DNA of 7,953 nucleotides from Candidatus Izemoplasmatales bacterium (GTDB taxonomy: Bacteria; Bacillota_I; Bacilli_A; Izemoplasmatales; Hujiaoplasmataceae). Shown in pieces: positions 1 through 5,342 of this stretch. The stretch covers positions 1-7,953 of the forward strand of contig JAQWBC010000035.1 of the NCBI GenBank assembly GCA_028707415.1, given 5' to 3'. A model generated the notes under the pieces. The model ran no database searches and was not told the origin of the DNA. It worked only from the letters and a program-made list of their open reading frames with translations. How positions within the stretch are numbered: position 1 is the first letter of the stretch; each line of letters opens with the position of its first letter. The translations under genes were made by a program, and so were the position numbers.

Positions 1-32
1 GTGGGTCCCCTTTCCTTTAAGTCACATCATTT

Positions 33-60
33 AATAAAGCTCACCAAATAAAAAGGCGAG
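33..60 (-). terminator. Probable terminator after the psuG remnant
   Basis: On the minus strand CTCGCC (60-55) pairs with GGTGAG (45-40), six pairs with one G-U, across a 9-base AT-rich loop. It is followed by CTTTATTAA. The T-tract is short. On the plus strand the same hairpin is followed by TTTTTA but has an A-C mismatch. It lies 24 bases beyond the remnant's stop codon, where the minus-strand operon should end, so a weak, possibly bidirectional terminator is the best reading. Confidence 0.45.
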
Positions 61-84
61 TTTTTATGATAGTTTATGATTAAA

Positions 85-246
85 TTAACCACAATCGCGA
101 ACTTTGGCTTCGCACTCGAGTGCTGTTTTAACGTTTTCGGGGTAGGGCATACCATGAGATATGATGGTCGACTCTAAAGCAACAACCGGTTTACCCTTAG
201 CAATCGCTGTTTCTATTTCGGGATTAATTCTGATATATTCTAACAC
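85..246 (-). pseudogene. psuG: Truncated pseudouridine-5'-phosphate glycosidase (N-terminal remnant)
   Basis: A 53-residue reading frame from GTG (246) to TAA (85). It reads INPEIETAIAKGKPVVALES, then TIISHGMPYPENVKTALECE, then AKVRDCG. This matches the N-terminus of PsuG/IndA, which cleaves pseudouridine 5'-phosphate to uracil and ribose 5-phosphate. The full enzyme is about 300 residues. The fragment keeps the conserved ESTIISHGMP segment but loses everything after it, including the catalytic lysine. Homology stops at DCG, where AVPATIAI-type sequence would follow; the next bases give TAA in frame and no PsuG sequence in either other frame. The ribosome site AGGAGG (259-254) and GTG start remain excellent and sit 11 bases after msrA, so a short peptide may still be made. 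I infer a deletion or rearrangement removing the 3' part. The N-terminal match is clear; calling it non-functional is inference. Confidence 0.82.
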
Positions 247-257
247 TTGGCTTCCTC

Positions 258-752
258 CTATTTTTTCTCATTAGGGGCAATGAGCTGTAGGTTTATGTGG
301 CAATATCCTGTAGGGTTATTCTCTAAATAACTTTGATGATAGTTTTCTGCATCATAAAATGGAGAAGCAAGTTTTATATAAGTTTCTAAAGGTTTTTTGT
401 GTTTTTTTTGAACATTCCGTAAATATTCCCAGATAATTTTTTCGTCAACTTCATCAAAGTAAAAAATAGCATTTCGGTATTGGATTCCAACATCATATCC
501 TTGGCGATTTTTTTGCGTTGGATCAATAATTCGGAAAAAATGCTCGAGCATTTTTTCTAAGGGAATAATGGTTTCATCATACACCACTAAACAAGCTTCA
601 ACATGGCCGGAATCATTACAAACATCCGAATATGTTGGATTAGCCTTTTCCCCATCAGTATAGCCGACTTTAGTGGAAATAACGCCTTTTAATCGAGAAA
701 AGTAAGCTTCAATACCCCAAAAACAACCTCCAGCCAAGATGATTTTTTTCAT
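258..752 (-). CDS. msrA: Peptide methionine-(S)-sulfoxide reductase
   Basis: A 164-residue repair enzyme reducing methionine-S-sulfoxide in proteins and free methionine, recycled through thioredoxin. The catalytic motif GCFWG is at 9-13 (nucleophile Cys10). Other conserved elements are GHVEA (49-53), DPTQ (77-80), GYDVGIQYR (85-93) and AENYHQ (135-140). Cys151 in NPTGYCHINL is the likely resolving cysteine. No MsrB domain is fused and none is nearby. The ATG at 752 overlaps the tcdA stop (ATGA). GAGGGAG (765-759) gives a ribosome site 6 bases upstream, so the TTG at 776 that lengthens the frame is not needed. The TAG stop overlaps the AGGAGG ribosome site of the psuG remnant, which starts 11 bases downstream. 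Translational coupling along the operon is likely. Confidence 0.96.
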   Translation of the reverse strand: MKKIILAGGCFWGIEAYFSRLKGVISTKVGYTDGEKANPTYSDVCNDSGHVEACLVVYDETIIPLEKMLEHFFRIIDPTQKNRQGYDVGIQYRNAIFYFDEVDEKIIWEYLRNVQKKHKKPLETYIKLASPFYDAENYHQSYLENNPTGYCHINLQLIAPNEKK

Positions 753-1453
753 AACTGACTCCCTCTTGTTTGGCAAATAAACGAATTTATCACATATGAT
801 GCCATCATTAATCCTGCCGTCGATGGGACGGTACTTGACGATCCGATTTTAACTAACGGATCAATGGGTAAAATTGGCAATTCTGTTGAAAAAACAACCG
901 GAGTATCGTCCGGTAACTCCAGGGCTCTAACCTTTTGTCGCATCGTTTTAGCTAATGGGCATACAGATGTTTTATTTAGTGTAGTGATTTTGATTAATTC
1001 CGGATGCATTTTATTACCAAACCCCATAGCAGAAATAATCGGGATCTTTAGTTCGCTGGCTTTTTGGAGTAACAGTAACTTAGCCATCATATTATCGACG
1101 GCATCAACAACGAAATCAATTGATCGATCAAAAACTGAGTCAATCGTCGTTGCGTCAATAAAAATCGCTTTAGTAATCACTTTCACCAGCGGATTAATGT
1201 CATGCAATCGTTTTTGAGCAACATCGATTTTTTTCATTCCAATCGTTGAATCCAAGGCAATCAATTGCCGGTTGATGTTAGTAATATCGACAACATCATT
1301 GTCGATGATTATCAAAGTACCAATCCCGCTTCTGACGAGCCCTTCAAGAGCAAAGGAACCGACACCACCGATACCGGCGACTAAGACGGTCTTGTGAGAT
1401 AGATTTATACTAGCTTCTTTACCAATCAAGGCGGTTAATCGAGCAAAACGCAT
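749..1453 (-). CDS. tcdA: tRNA threonylcarbamoyladenosine dehydratase (ThiF/E1-like)
   Basis: A 234-residue cytoplasmic enzyme of the ThiF/MoeB/E1 superfamily that uses ATP to dehydrate t6A at tRNA position 37 into cyclic t6A. The Rossmann nucleotide-binding loop is GIGGVG (27-32), followed by IIIDNDVVD with D51/D53, the NINRQ signature (59-63) and VVDAVDN (115-121). SAMGFGNKMHPE (141-152) and KTSVCPLAKTMR (161-172, C165) are typical of the TcdA/YrvM branch and not ThiF or MoeB. No rhodanese domain or zinc CXXC pairs are seen. AGGAGG (1466-1461) lies 7 bases before the ATG at 1453 and 4 before the ATG at 1456, so 1453 is preferred. A longer TTG start at 1483 falls inside the upstream hairpin and is rejected. 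The TGA stop overlaps the msrA ATG (ATGA). In Bacillus the homologue (yrvM) lies beyond hisS-aspS; aspS is not found here. Confidence 0.93.
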   Translation of the reverse strand: MRFARLTALIGKEASINLSHKTVLVAGIGGVGSFALEGLVRSGIGTLIIIDNDVVDITNINRQLIALDSTIGMKKIDVAQKRLHDINPLVKVITKAIFIDATTIDSVFDRSIDFVVDAVDNMMAKLLLLQKASELKIPIISAMGFGNKMHPELIKITTLNKTSVCPLAKTMRQKVRALELPDDTPVVFSTELPILPIDPLVKIGSSSTVPSTAGLMMASYVINSFICQTRGSQL

Positions 1454-1470
1454 CATGATCCCTCCTAACA

Positions 1471-1493
1471 AAGAAGGCTGCAAACGCAGCCCT
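1471..1493 (-). terminator. Intercistronic GC-rich hairpin before tcdA
   Basis: On the minus strand GGCTGC (1491-1486) and GCAGCC (1481-1476) form a perfect 6-bp GC-rich stem with a GTTT loop. It extends by a G-U and an A-U pair at the base (1492/1475, 1493/1474) and is followed by TTCTTT (1475-1470). It overlaps the stop codon of the membrane protein and ends a few bases before the tcdA ribosome site. The T-tract is interrupted, so it may be a leaky terminator, or an mRNA processing or stability element lowering expression of tcdA-msrA. Confidence 0.55.
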
Positions 1494-1935
1494 ATTTCTT
1501 TTTCATATAATCGAACTTAAAGAACTTTCGTCCGAGCAGTAATAACAAATAAATTAATAAAGCACATAAAACTACTAAAATATTAGCGATATAAGCCCGA
1601 TTACCTCCGGCGTAATCGTACAAAACACAGAAACCTAAAACACCAAAGGCAGTGATGAACATCAGATAAAAGTATTCGCTATGATAGTCGGGTTTTACGC
1701 GGCGTTTTAATTGGTCTTTCTTAACGATTAAATAAATTGTGCCCGCAATTGTGGTAAAAACCACAATGCCTAAAAGCCATAGAATAAAGTAATTGATATT
1801 GATAATTTTATCGAGTTCGAAAGCATATGTCGCGACCAAAATGATGGGCAGCATCATGATCATCGACGCATAGAACGTAATAACGTTGATTTCGAACTGC
1901 GAATAGATTTTGGTCTTGTTCTTTAGAGTCATCAT
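1492..1935 (-). CDS. Small four-helix membrane protein of unknown function
   Basis: I do not recognise this 147-residue protein. It has four clear hydrophobic segments (about 18-38, 48-71, 88-106 and 114-135). A basic cytoplasmic-type loop between helices 2 and 3 contains KKDQLKRRVKPD (about 72-83), and the C-terminus is lysine-rich (KFFKFDYMKKK). There is no signal peptide, no lipobox and no enzyme motif. Translation starts at the ATG overlapping the permease stop (TGATG), with a second ATG immediately after. The coupling suggests co-expression with, and possibly a partnership in the membrane with, the AI-2E protein. That is inference from position only. The TAG stop sits at the base of a GC-rich hairpin before tcdA. 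Coding status is supported by the overlap, the in-frame hydrophobic pattern and the tight operon packing. Confidence 0.82.
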   Translation of the reverse strand: MMTLKNKTKIYSQFEINVITFYASMIMMLPIILVATYAFELDKIININYFILWLLGIVVFTTIAGTIYLIVKKDQLKRRVKPDYHSEYFYLMFITAFGVLGFCVLYDYAGGNRAYIANILVVLCALLIYLLLLLGRKFFKFDYMKKK

Positions 1936-3068
1936 CAGGTATCTCTGACCCCTTTTGTATCATCGACATCCATTTTTGCCTGTTTCAATTCTTTGTTAAA
2001 TTGATAGATGACTCGAATAGATGCGGCAATCGGGCTGGCGAAAACAACGCCGAAAGTCCCGAACAATGATCCAAAAAACAGAATCGATAAAATGATGATT
2101 AACGGATGCATCTGTAATTGATGACCCATGATAATTGGTTGGAAAATGTTGCCCTCAATAAACTGAAGACCAAGATTAACCCCCAAGACTAAGAATGGTC
2201 CAGGGCCAAAACCGTTGGCATTGGCGACGAAAGCGTAGATAATTGGTGGAATCGCGGCGATGATCGCCCCAAAATACGGAATGATATTCGTAATTCCAAC
2301 GATGATGCCAAAGATATAAAAATAATTAAGACCGATTAATTTATAGACGATAGTGGCGACTGATCCAATCGCTACCATTAAAATCAATTGACCTTGAAGA
2401 TACTTCCCGACCGTACGGTTTAATCGACTACCAAGCTCAGCGGCATTCTTCTCGTGTTTTTGAGGAATAATGCCCCGTAGCCTTTCGCCAATCATTTCAT
2501 AGTCACGGAGGTAATAAAGTAAGATAAATGGTAATACCGAAATGGTAGTGACAATCGGAATTGCCACGTTAGTTAAGGAAGTAATGAGGGATGGTATCGT
2601 ATCATTAAGAAGGCTGTTTACGAGATCCGCTTCAGTGACGTAATTCATGATTTGATCATATATTTCGGTGCCCAAGAAGAAATCATCGCGCATGTCAGTG
2701 GTTATATAATCAGTAATCGTCACGAAATCGGTAGTGAAAAAGTTAGTGATTTCATTGATGATCATAGGTACTAGGAAGTAGAAAGCGGCGAAGATGATGC
2801 CGGCCATAATGACAAAGACGATGGCTAGCGACAAACCCCGCGGTCCAATTCCTTTTTTTTCCAAATACTTGATTAATGGAAAAACGATAAGGGCAATCAG
2901 ATATCCAAGTCCCACAGGGACGATAACGGATTTTAGCGCGTCAAAAACCCAATCCCATAATTCCGAAAACTGACTGGCCATGAAAAAAATCACCAAAGTA
3001 AGCAAAACGATGGCTAATATCTTGATGACCTTGGTCAATGACTCATCCGAGAATGTTTTTTTTCGCAC
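1935..3068 (-). CDS. AI-2E family transporter (YdiK/TqsA/PerM-like permease)
   Basis: A polytopic inner-membrane protein of the AI-2E (UPF0118) family, whose members have been linked to autoinducer-2 export or Na+/H+ antiport; the substrate here is unknown. About eight hydrophobic segments alternate with a soluble stretch (about residues 105-160). Family landmarks are IVPVGLGYLIALIVFPLIKYL near the N-terminus, GKYLQGQLILM (about 221-231), ITNIIPYFGAIIAAIPP (about 259-275) and the C-terminal FIEGNIFQPIIMGHQLQMHP followed by SLFGTFGVVFASPIAA. Two GTG starts are possible. The one at 3077 has no room for a ribosome site. The one at 3068 has AGGATGTGAT, eight bases away and one mismatch from AGGAGGTGAT, so I chose it (377 residues). 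The gene leads an operon from the extended -10 promoter and ends in TGA overlapping the next ATG (TGATG). Confidence 0.92.
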   Translation of the reverse strand: MRKKTFSDESLTKVIKILAIVLLTLVIFFMASQFSELWDWVFDALKSVIVPVGLGYLIALIVFPLIKYLEKKGIGPRGLSLAIVFVIMAGIIFAAFYFLVPMIINEITNFFTTDFVTITDYITTDMRDDFFLGTEIYDQIMNYVTEADLVNSLLNDTIPSLITSLTNVAIPIVTTISVLPFILLYYLRDYEMIGERLRGIIPQKHEKNAAELGSRLNRTVGKYLQGQLILMVAIGSVATIVYKLIGLNYFYIFGIIVGITNIIPYFGAIIAAIPPIIYAFVANANGFGPGPFLVLGVNLGLQFIEGNIFQPIIMGHQLQMHPLIIILSILFFGSLFGTFGVVFASPIAASIRVIYQFNKELKQAKMDVDDTKGVRDT

Positions 3069-3092
3069 GCGAATCACATCCTATCGTTTTTT

Positions 3093-3101
3093 ATTATATC
3101 A
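3093..3101 (-). promoter_or_regulatory. Extended -10 promoter of the AI-2E permease/tcdA/msrA operon
   Basis: Minus-strand TGATATAAT (3101-3093) is a perfect extended -10 (TGnTATAAT). No good -35 lies 16-18 bases upstream, where the sequence is T-rich, which is consistent with an extended -10 promoter. Transcription would begin near 3086, just upstream of the ribosome site AGGATGTGAT (3082-3073). This short leader supports the GTG at 3068, not the one at 3077, as the start of the permease gene. Confidence 0.7.
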
Positions 3102-3111
3102 TAGTCAAAAC

Positions 3112-3142
3112 AAAAAAAACAGTTGTATTAAAAACTTAACAC
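3112..3142 (-). terminator. Possible AT-rich intrinsic terminator overlapping the hisS stop
   Basis: On the minus strand GTGTTAA (3142-3136, containing the hisS TAA) can pair with TTAATAC (3131-3125) across a 4-base loop. That is seven pairs including one G-U. A run of eight T (3119-3112) begins five bases after the stem. The stem is weak and the T-run slightly displaced, so this is a plausible but not strong terminator. The extended -10 of the next operon begins only about 11 bases further on. Confidence 0.45.
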
Positions 3143-4452
3143 TCATCTTCGCAGGAATCACAATGGCCACTGCACGTTGATGTTTGATTTTGAATTCCCT
3201 TTACAATATACTGATATAAATCAATGGTTTTGATTGTTTCTTGAACGCCAGTTTTAGCGTTTTTAACATTAACGACATCATTGTTTAGTTCATCGTCACC
3301 GAAGATGATAATATACATTGCATTTAAGCGTTCAGCTTGCTTAAATTGCGTTTTGAGTGGGCGCATTAAAAAGTCAGTATCAACGATTAACCCACCATGA
3401 CGTAAGTCAATCAACAGCTCTGCCGCTTTCGGTTGTGATCGCTCACCAAGCACGATCATAAAAGCATGAATATAATTTTCTTTGGGGGCTTTCTCGCCGC
3501 TTTCAAGTGCCAATAATAATCTTTCTATACCAAAAGCGAACCCAACGGCGGGATAATCCGGTCCGTCCAAACTTTTTACTAAATCGTTATAACGACCGCC
3601 TCCACCCAGGGTTGCTTGGGCTCCAAGAGTTGGTAAGTCAGCTTCAAATTCAAAAACGGTATGGGTATAATAGTCAAGACCGCGGACCAATGACTTATCA
3701 ACCACATAAGCAATTCCCATCGCGTCCAAACGCGATAAAACACCTTGAAAATGGGTTTTAGCCACGAGTGATAATGAATCAAGCGGTTTGGGAGCATTTA
3801 CTAAAATTGGTGAGTCCTTGTCGATTTTACAATCAAGAACGCGAAGCGGATTGACTTTAAAACGTGCTTGACAATCGGGACATAATTCACTGATTTTGGG
3901 TTTTAGATACTGCAAAAGTTCCGTACGGTAAGCGGCTTTACTATCTGAGTCACCCAGAGAATTGATTTTAACGCTGACATTGGGAATCCGTAATGCCTTT
4001 AACAAAGTAATGGCATACGCTATCACTTCGGCATCGAGAGCTGGCGAATATGATCCTAAAGCTTCGGCACCAAACTGATGAAATTGGCGTTGGCGGCCTT
4101 TCTGTGGTCGTTCATATCGAAACATCGGTCCCACATAATAAAGCTTTTGCGGTTGAATAGGGTCGGCATATAGTTTGTTTTCAATAACACTTCTCACTAT
4201 CGCCGCGGTTCCTTCGGGACGTAGAGTAATTAAACGATCACCCCGATCAGAAAAATCATAAGTTTCTTTTTTGACGATATCGGAAGCTTCACCCACTGAG
4301 CGATGAAATAATTCGGAAGCTTCAAAAATTGGCGTCCGAATTTCTTTAAAATTGTAGAGACGTGAAACTTGAAAGATAACGGCTTCTAATTCTTGCCACT
4401 TTCGGGTTTCGGAAGGCAAAATGTCATATGTTCCTTTAACCTTTGTAATCAT
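3136..4452 (-). CDS. hisS: Histidyl-tRNA synthetase with Cys-rich C-terminal tail
   Basis: A 438-residue class II aminoacyl-tRNA synthetase that charges tRNA-His. Visible signatures: KVKGTYDILP at the N-terminus, class II motif 2 around FRYERPQKGRQRQFHQFG (111-128, with R112 and E114), the histidine-specific LVRGLDYYT (255-263), the glycine-rich TLGGGGRYNDL (281-291), and motif 3 GFAFGIERLLLAL (304-316). A C-terminal anticodon-binding domain runs from about 328 to 420. The insertion domain has CPDC (191-194) and C208, which appear common in Bacillota HisRS. The enzyme looks complete. The last residues (STCSGHCDSCEDEC) form a CX3CX2CX3C tail that I do not know from typical HisRS of about 420-430 residues. 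The ATG at 4452 has AAGGAG seven bases upstream. I see no T-box; a terminator hairpin sits immediately upstream. In Bacillus, aspS usually follows hisS; here it does not. Confidence 0.97.
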   Translation of the reverse strand: MITKVKGTYDILPSETRKWQELEAVIFQVSRLYNFKEIRTPIFEASELFHRSVGEASDIVKKETYDFSDRGDRLITLRPEGTAAIVRSVIENKLYADPIQPQKLYYVGPMFRYERPQKGRQRQFHQFGAEALGSYSPALDAEVIAYAITLLKALRIPNVSVKINSLGDSDSKAAYRTELLQYLKPKISELCPDCQARFKVNPLRVLDCKIDKDSPILVNAPKPLDSLSLVAKTHFQGVLSRLDAMGIAYVVDKSLVRGLDYYTHTVFEFEADLPTLGAQATLGGGGRYNDLVKSLDGPDYPAVGFAFGIERLLLALESGEKAPKENYIHAFMIVLGERSQPKAAELLIDLRHGGLIVDTDFLMRPLKTQFKQAERLNAMYIIIFGDDELNNDVVNVKNAKTGVQETIKTIDLYQYIVKGIQNQTSTCSGHCDSCEDEC

Positions 4453-4469
4453 TATATCGCTCCTTTTAA

Positions 4470-4498
4470 GAAAAAATCGTCCTCTAAAAAAGGACGAT
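4470..4498 (-). terminator. Intrinsic terminator after acpP, directly upstream of hisS
   Basis: On the minus strand ATCGTCCT (4498-4491) and AGGACGAT (4483-4476) form a perfect 8-bp stem with a 7-base loop. It is followed by a U-rich tract (TTTTT C TT, 4475-4468). This is the best-formed terminator in the window. It ends about 10 bases before the hisS ribosome site AAGGAG (4465-4460). It can end the acpP transcript, or act as an attenuator in the hisS leader. Confidence 0.85.
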
Positions 4499-4538
4499 AT
4501 CCCACAATTAAGAGGTTTTGGTAACGCTCTATTGGTTG

Positions 4539-4799
4539 TTATTCAAAATATTTGGGATTAATATGATCAGCTACGTATTCGACCATGTCGTTTACGGTGT
4601 GCATTTTAGTGGCAGCTTCATCAGAAATTGAAACTAAAAATTCACTTTCGATTTGATTGAACAATTCGAGAGCATCAAGTGAATCAGCGCCAAAATCATC
4701 GGCGAGACAGGCTTCTAAAACAACTTTCTCGGGTTTTACGCCTAACTCGGTGATAATGATGGTTTTTATTTTTTCAAAAATTACTAGTTTCTTTTCCAT
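4539..4799 (-). CDS. acpP: Acyl carrier protein
   Basis: An 86-residue acidic, four-helix carrier of growing acyl chains in type II fatty-acid synthesis, and the acyl donor or partner of phospholipid enzymes. The 4'-phosphopantetheine attachment site is Ser40 in FGADSLDALEL (36-46). The region around it (ADDFGADSLD) and the later helix with TVNDMVEYV (68-76) are typical. The ATG at 4799 is preceded by TGGAGGAATTATAG, a strong ribosome site at good spacing. The gene has its own promoter just upstream and an intrinsic terminator about 40 bases after its TAA, so it probably makes a short, abundant monocistronic mRNA. It is not beside other fatty-acid genes in this window; its position between dtd and hisS is unusual. 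A specialised carrier protein cannot be excluded from sequence alone, but the protein looks like the housekeeping type. Confidence 0.94.
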   Translation of the reverse strand: MEKKLVIFEKIKTIIITELGVKPEKVVLEACLADDFGADSLDALELFNQIESEFLVSISDEAATKMHTVNDMVEYVADHINPKYFE

Positions 4800-4844
4800 C
4801 TATAATTCCTCCACTTTAGTAACTGTTTTGAATATCTAAACACA

Positions 4845-4873
4845 ATTATAGTATTTATTAGCGTGTAAGTCAA
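4845..4873 (-). promoter_or_regulatory. Sigma-A-type promoter of acpP
   Basis: On the minus strand, TTGACT (4873-4868) is followed by exactly 17 bases and then TATAAT (4850-4845). That is one mismatch to the -35 consensus, a perfect -10 and ideal spacing. Transcription would start near 4838, giving a leader of about 39 bases before the acpP ATG at 4799. The promoter lies entirely in the dtd-acpP gap. It makes acpP independent of the apt-rel-dtd transcript. Confidence 0.88.
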
Positions 4874-4886
4874 TTACATTTACTTA

Positions 4887-5342
4887 TTATGATGTCGTCT
4901 TTTTACTTTCCAAAATCAAGGTAACCGGGCCATCATTAGTGAAATTCACACCCATATGGGCGCCAAATTTTCCGGTTTCGACTGTTAACCCATATTTTTT
5001 TCGCAAAATGTCGTTAAAACATTCAAATAAAGGCTCAGCGATGTCTTTGTTTGCCGCTTGCGTAAAACTCGGCCGATTACCATCAGATACGTCTCCATAG
5101 ACAGTGAACTGAGAGATGGATAAGATAGCACCTTTAGCCGTTTTGATGGTATCGTTCATTTTACCGGTTGCATCCGGATAAATTCTTAAATTAGCAACTT
5201 TGTGGGCTAAATACTCTAAGTCGGGAAGAGTATCCTTTGGTGTGAAACCAATGAGTAAGACATAGCCTTGATCGATATGACCCGTAATCTCGTTGGCGAC
5301 CGTTACGGTCGCATTGATAGCTTTTTGGACGATAATTCTCAT
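4887..5342 (-). CDS. dtd: D-aminoacyl-tRNA deacylase
   Basis: A 151-residue cytoplasmic enzyme that hydrolyses D-amino acids (and glycine) mischarged on tRNA, protecting translation. The DTD fold signatures are present: MRIIVQKA at the start, the active-site SQFTVYGD segment with S77-Q78-F79-T80, RPSF at 90-93, and the cross-subunit motif NDGPVT at 136-141. Length is normal for the family. The start codon lies inside the end of rel (ATGA overlap). Its ribosome site is GAGGGTGATC within the last rel codons, a good anti-SD match, so translation is probably coupled to rel. It ends in TAA. No convincing terminator follows before the acpP promoter, so some read-through into acpP is possible. The rel-dtd adjacency is typical of Bacillota. 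Confidence 0.96.
   Translation of the reverse strand: MRIIVQKAINATVTVANEITGHIDQGYVLLIGFTPKDTLPDLEYLAHKVANLRIYPDATGKMNDTIKTAKGAILSISQFTVYGDVSDGNRPSFTQAANKDIAEPLFECFNDILRKKYGLTVETGKFGAHMGVNFTNDGPVTLILESKKTTS

Noticed and set aside
1..84. Continuation of psuG by frameshift past position 85, or a new gene start at the left edge
   Set aside because: None of the three minus-strand frames after the TAA resembles PsuG, so a simple frameshift does not restore it. A purine-rich stretch (AAAGGAAAGGGG) near the edge could be a ribosome site for a gene outside the window, but no start codon is visible, so none is called.
753..776. Longer msrA start at TTG 776
   Set aside because: The extra residues are encoded by the msrA ribosome site region. 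The ATG at 752 gives the normal MsrA N-terminus and a classic ATGA overlap with tcdA.
864..1217. Plus-strand open frame of 117 codons opposite tcdA
   Set aside because: It lies entirely antisense to a well-supported ThiF-like gene, has no recognisable domain and no ribosome site of note. It is a shadow of the opposite strand's codon bias. The plus-strand frames opposite rel (6068-6418, 6488-6724), hisS (3507-3761) and apt (7583-7789) are rejected for the same reason.
1454..1483. Longer tcdA start at TTG 1483
   Set aside because: The added residues come from the GC-rich hairpin and the ribosome site itself. AGGAGG is correctly placed for the ATG codons at 1456/1453, and family homology begins at RFARL.
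4453..4538. T-box riboswitch ahead of hisS
   Set aside because: Bacillota hisS genes often carry one, but the 86-base gap is too short and has no AGGGTGGNACCGCG-like antiterminator element or specifier stem. No leader peptide with histidine codons was found either.
4868..4890. Terminator after dtd
   Set aside because: TAAGT/ACTTA forms only a 5-bp AT-rich stem with an 11-base loop, has no T-run, and overlaps the acpP -35 box. It is better explained by chance.
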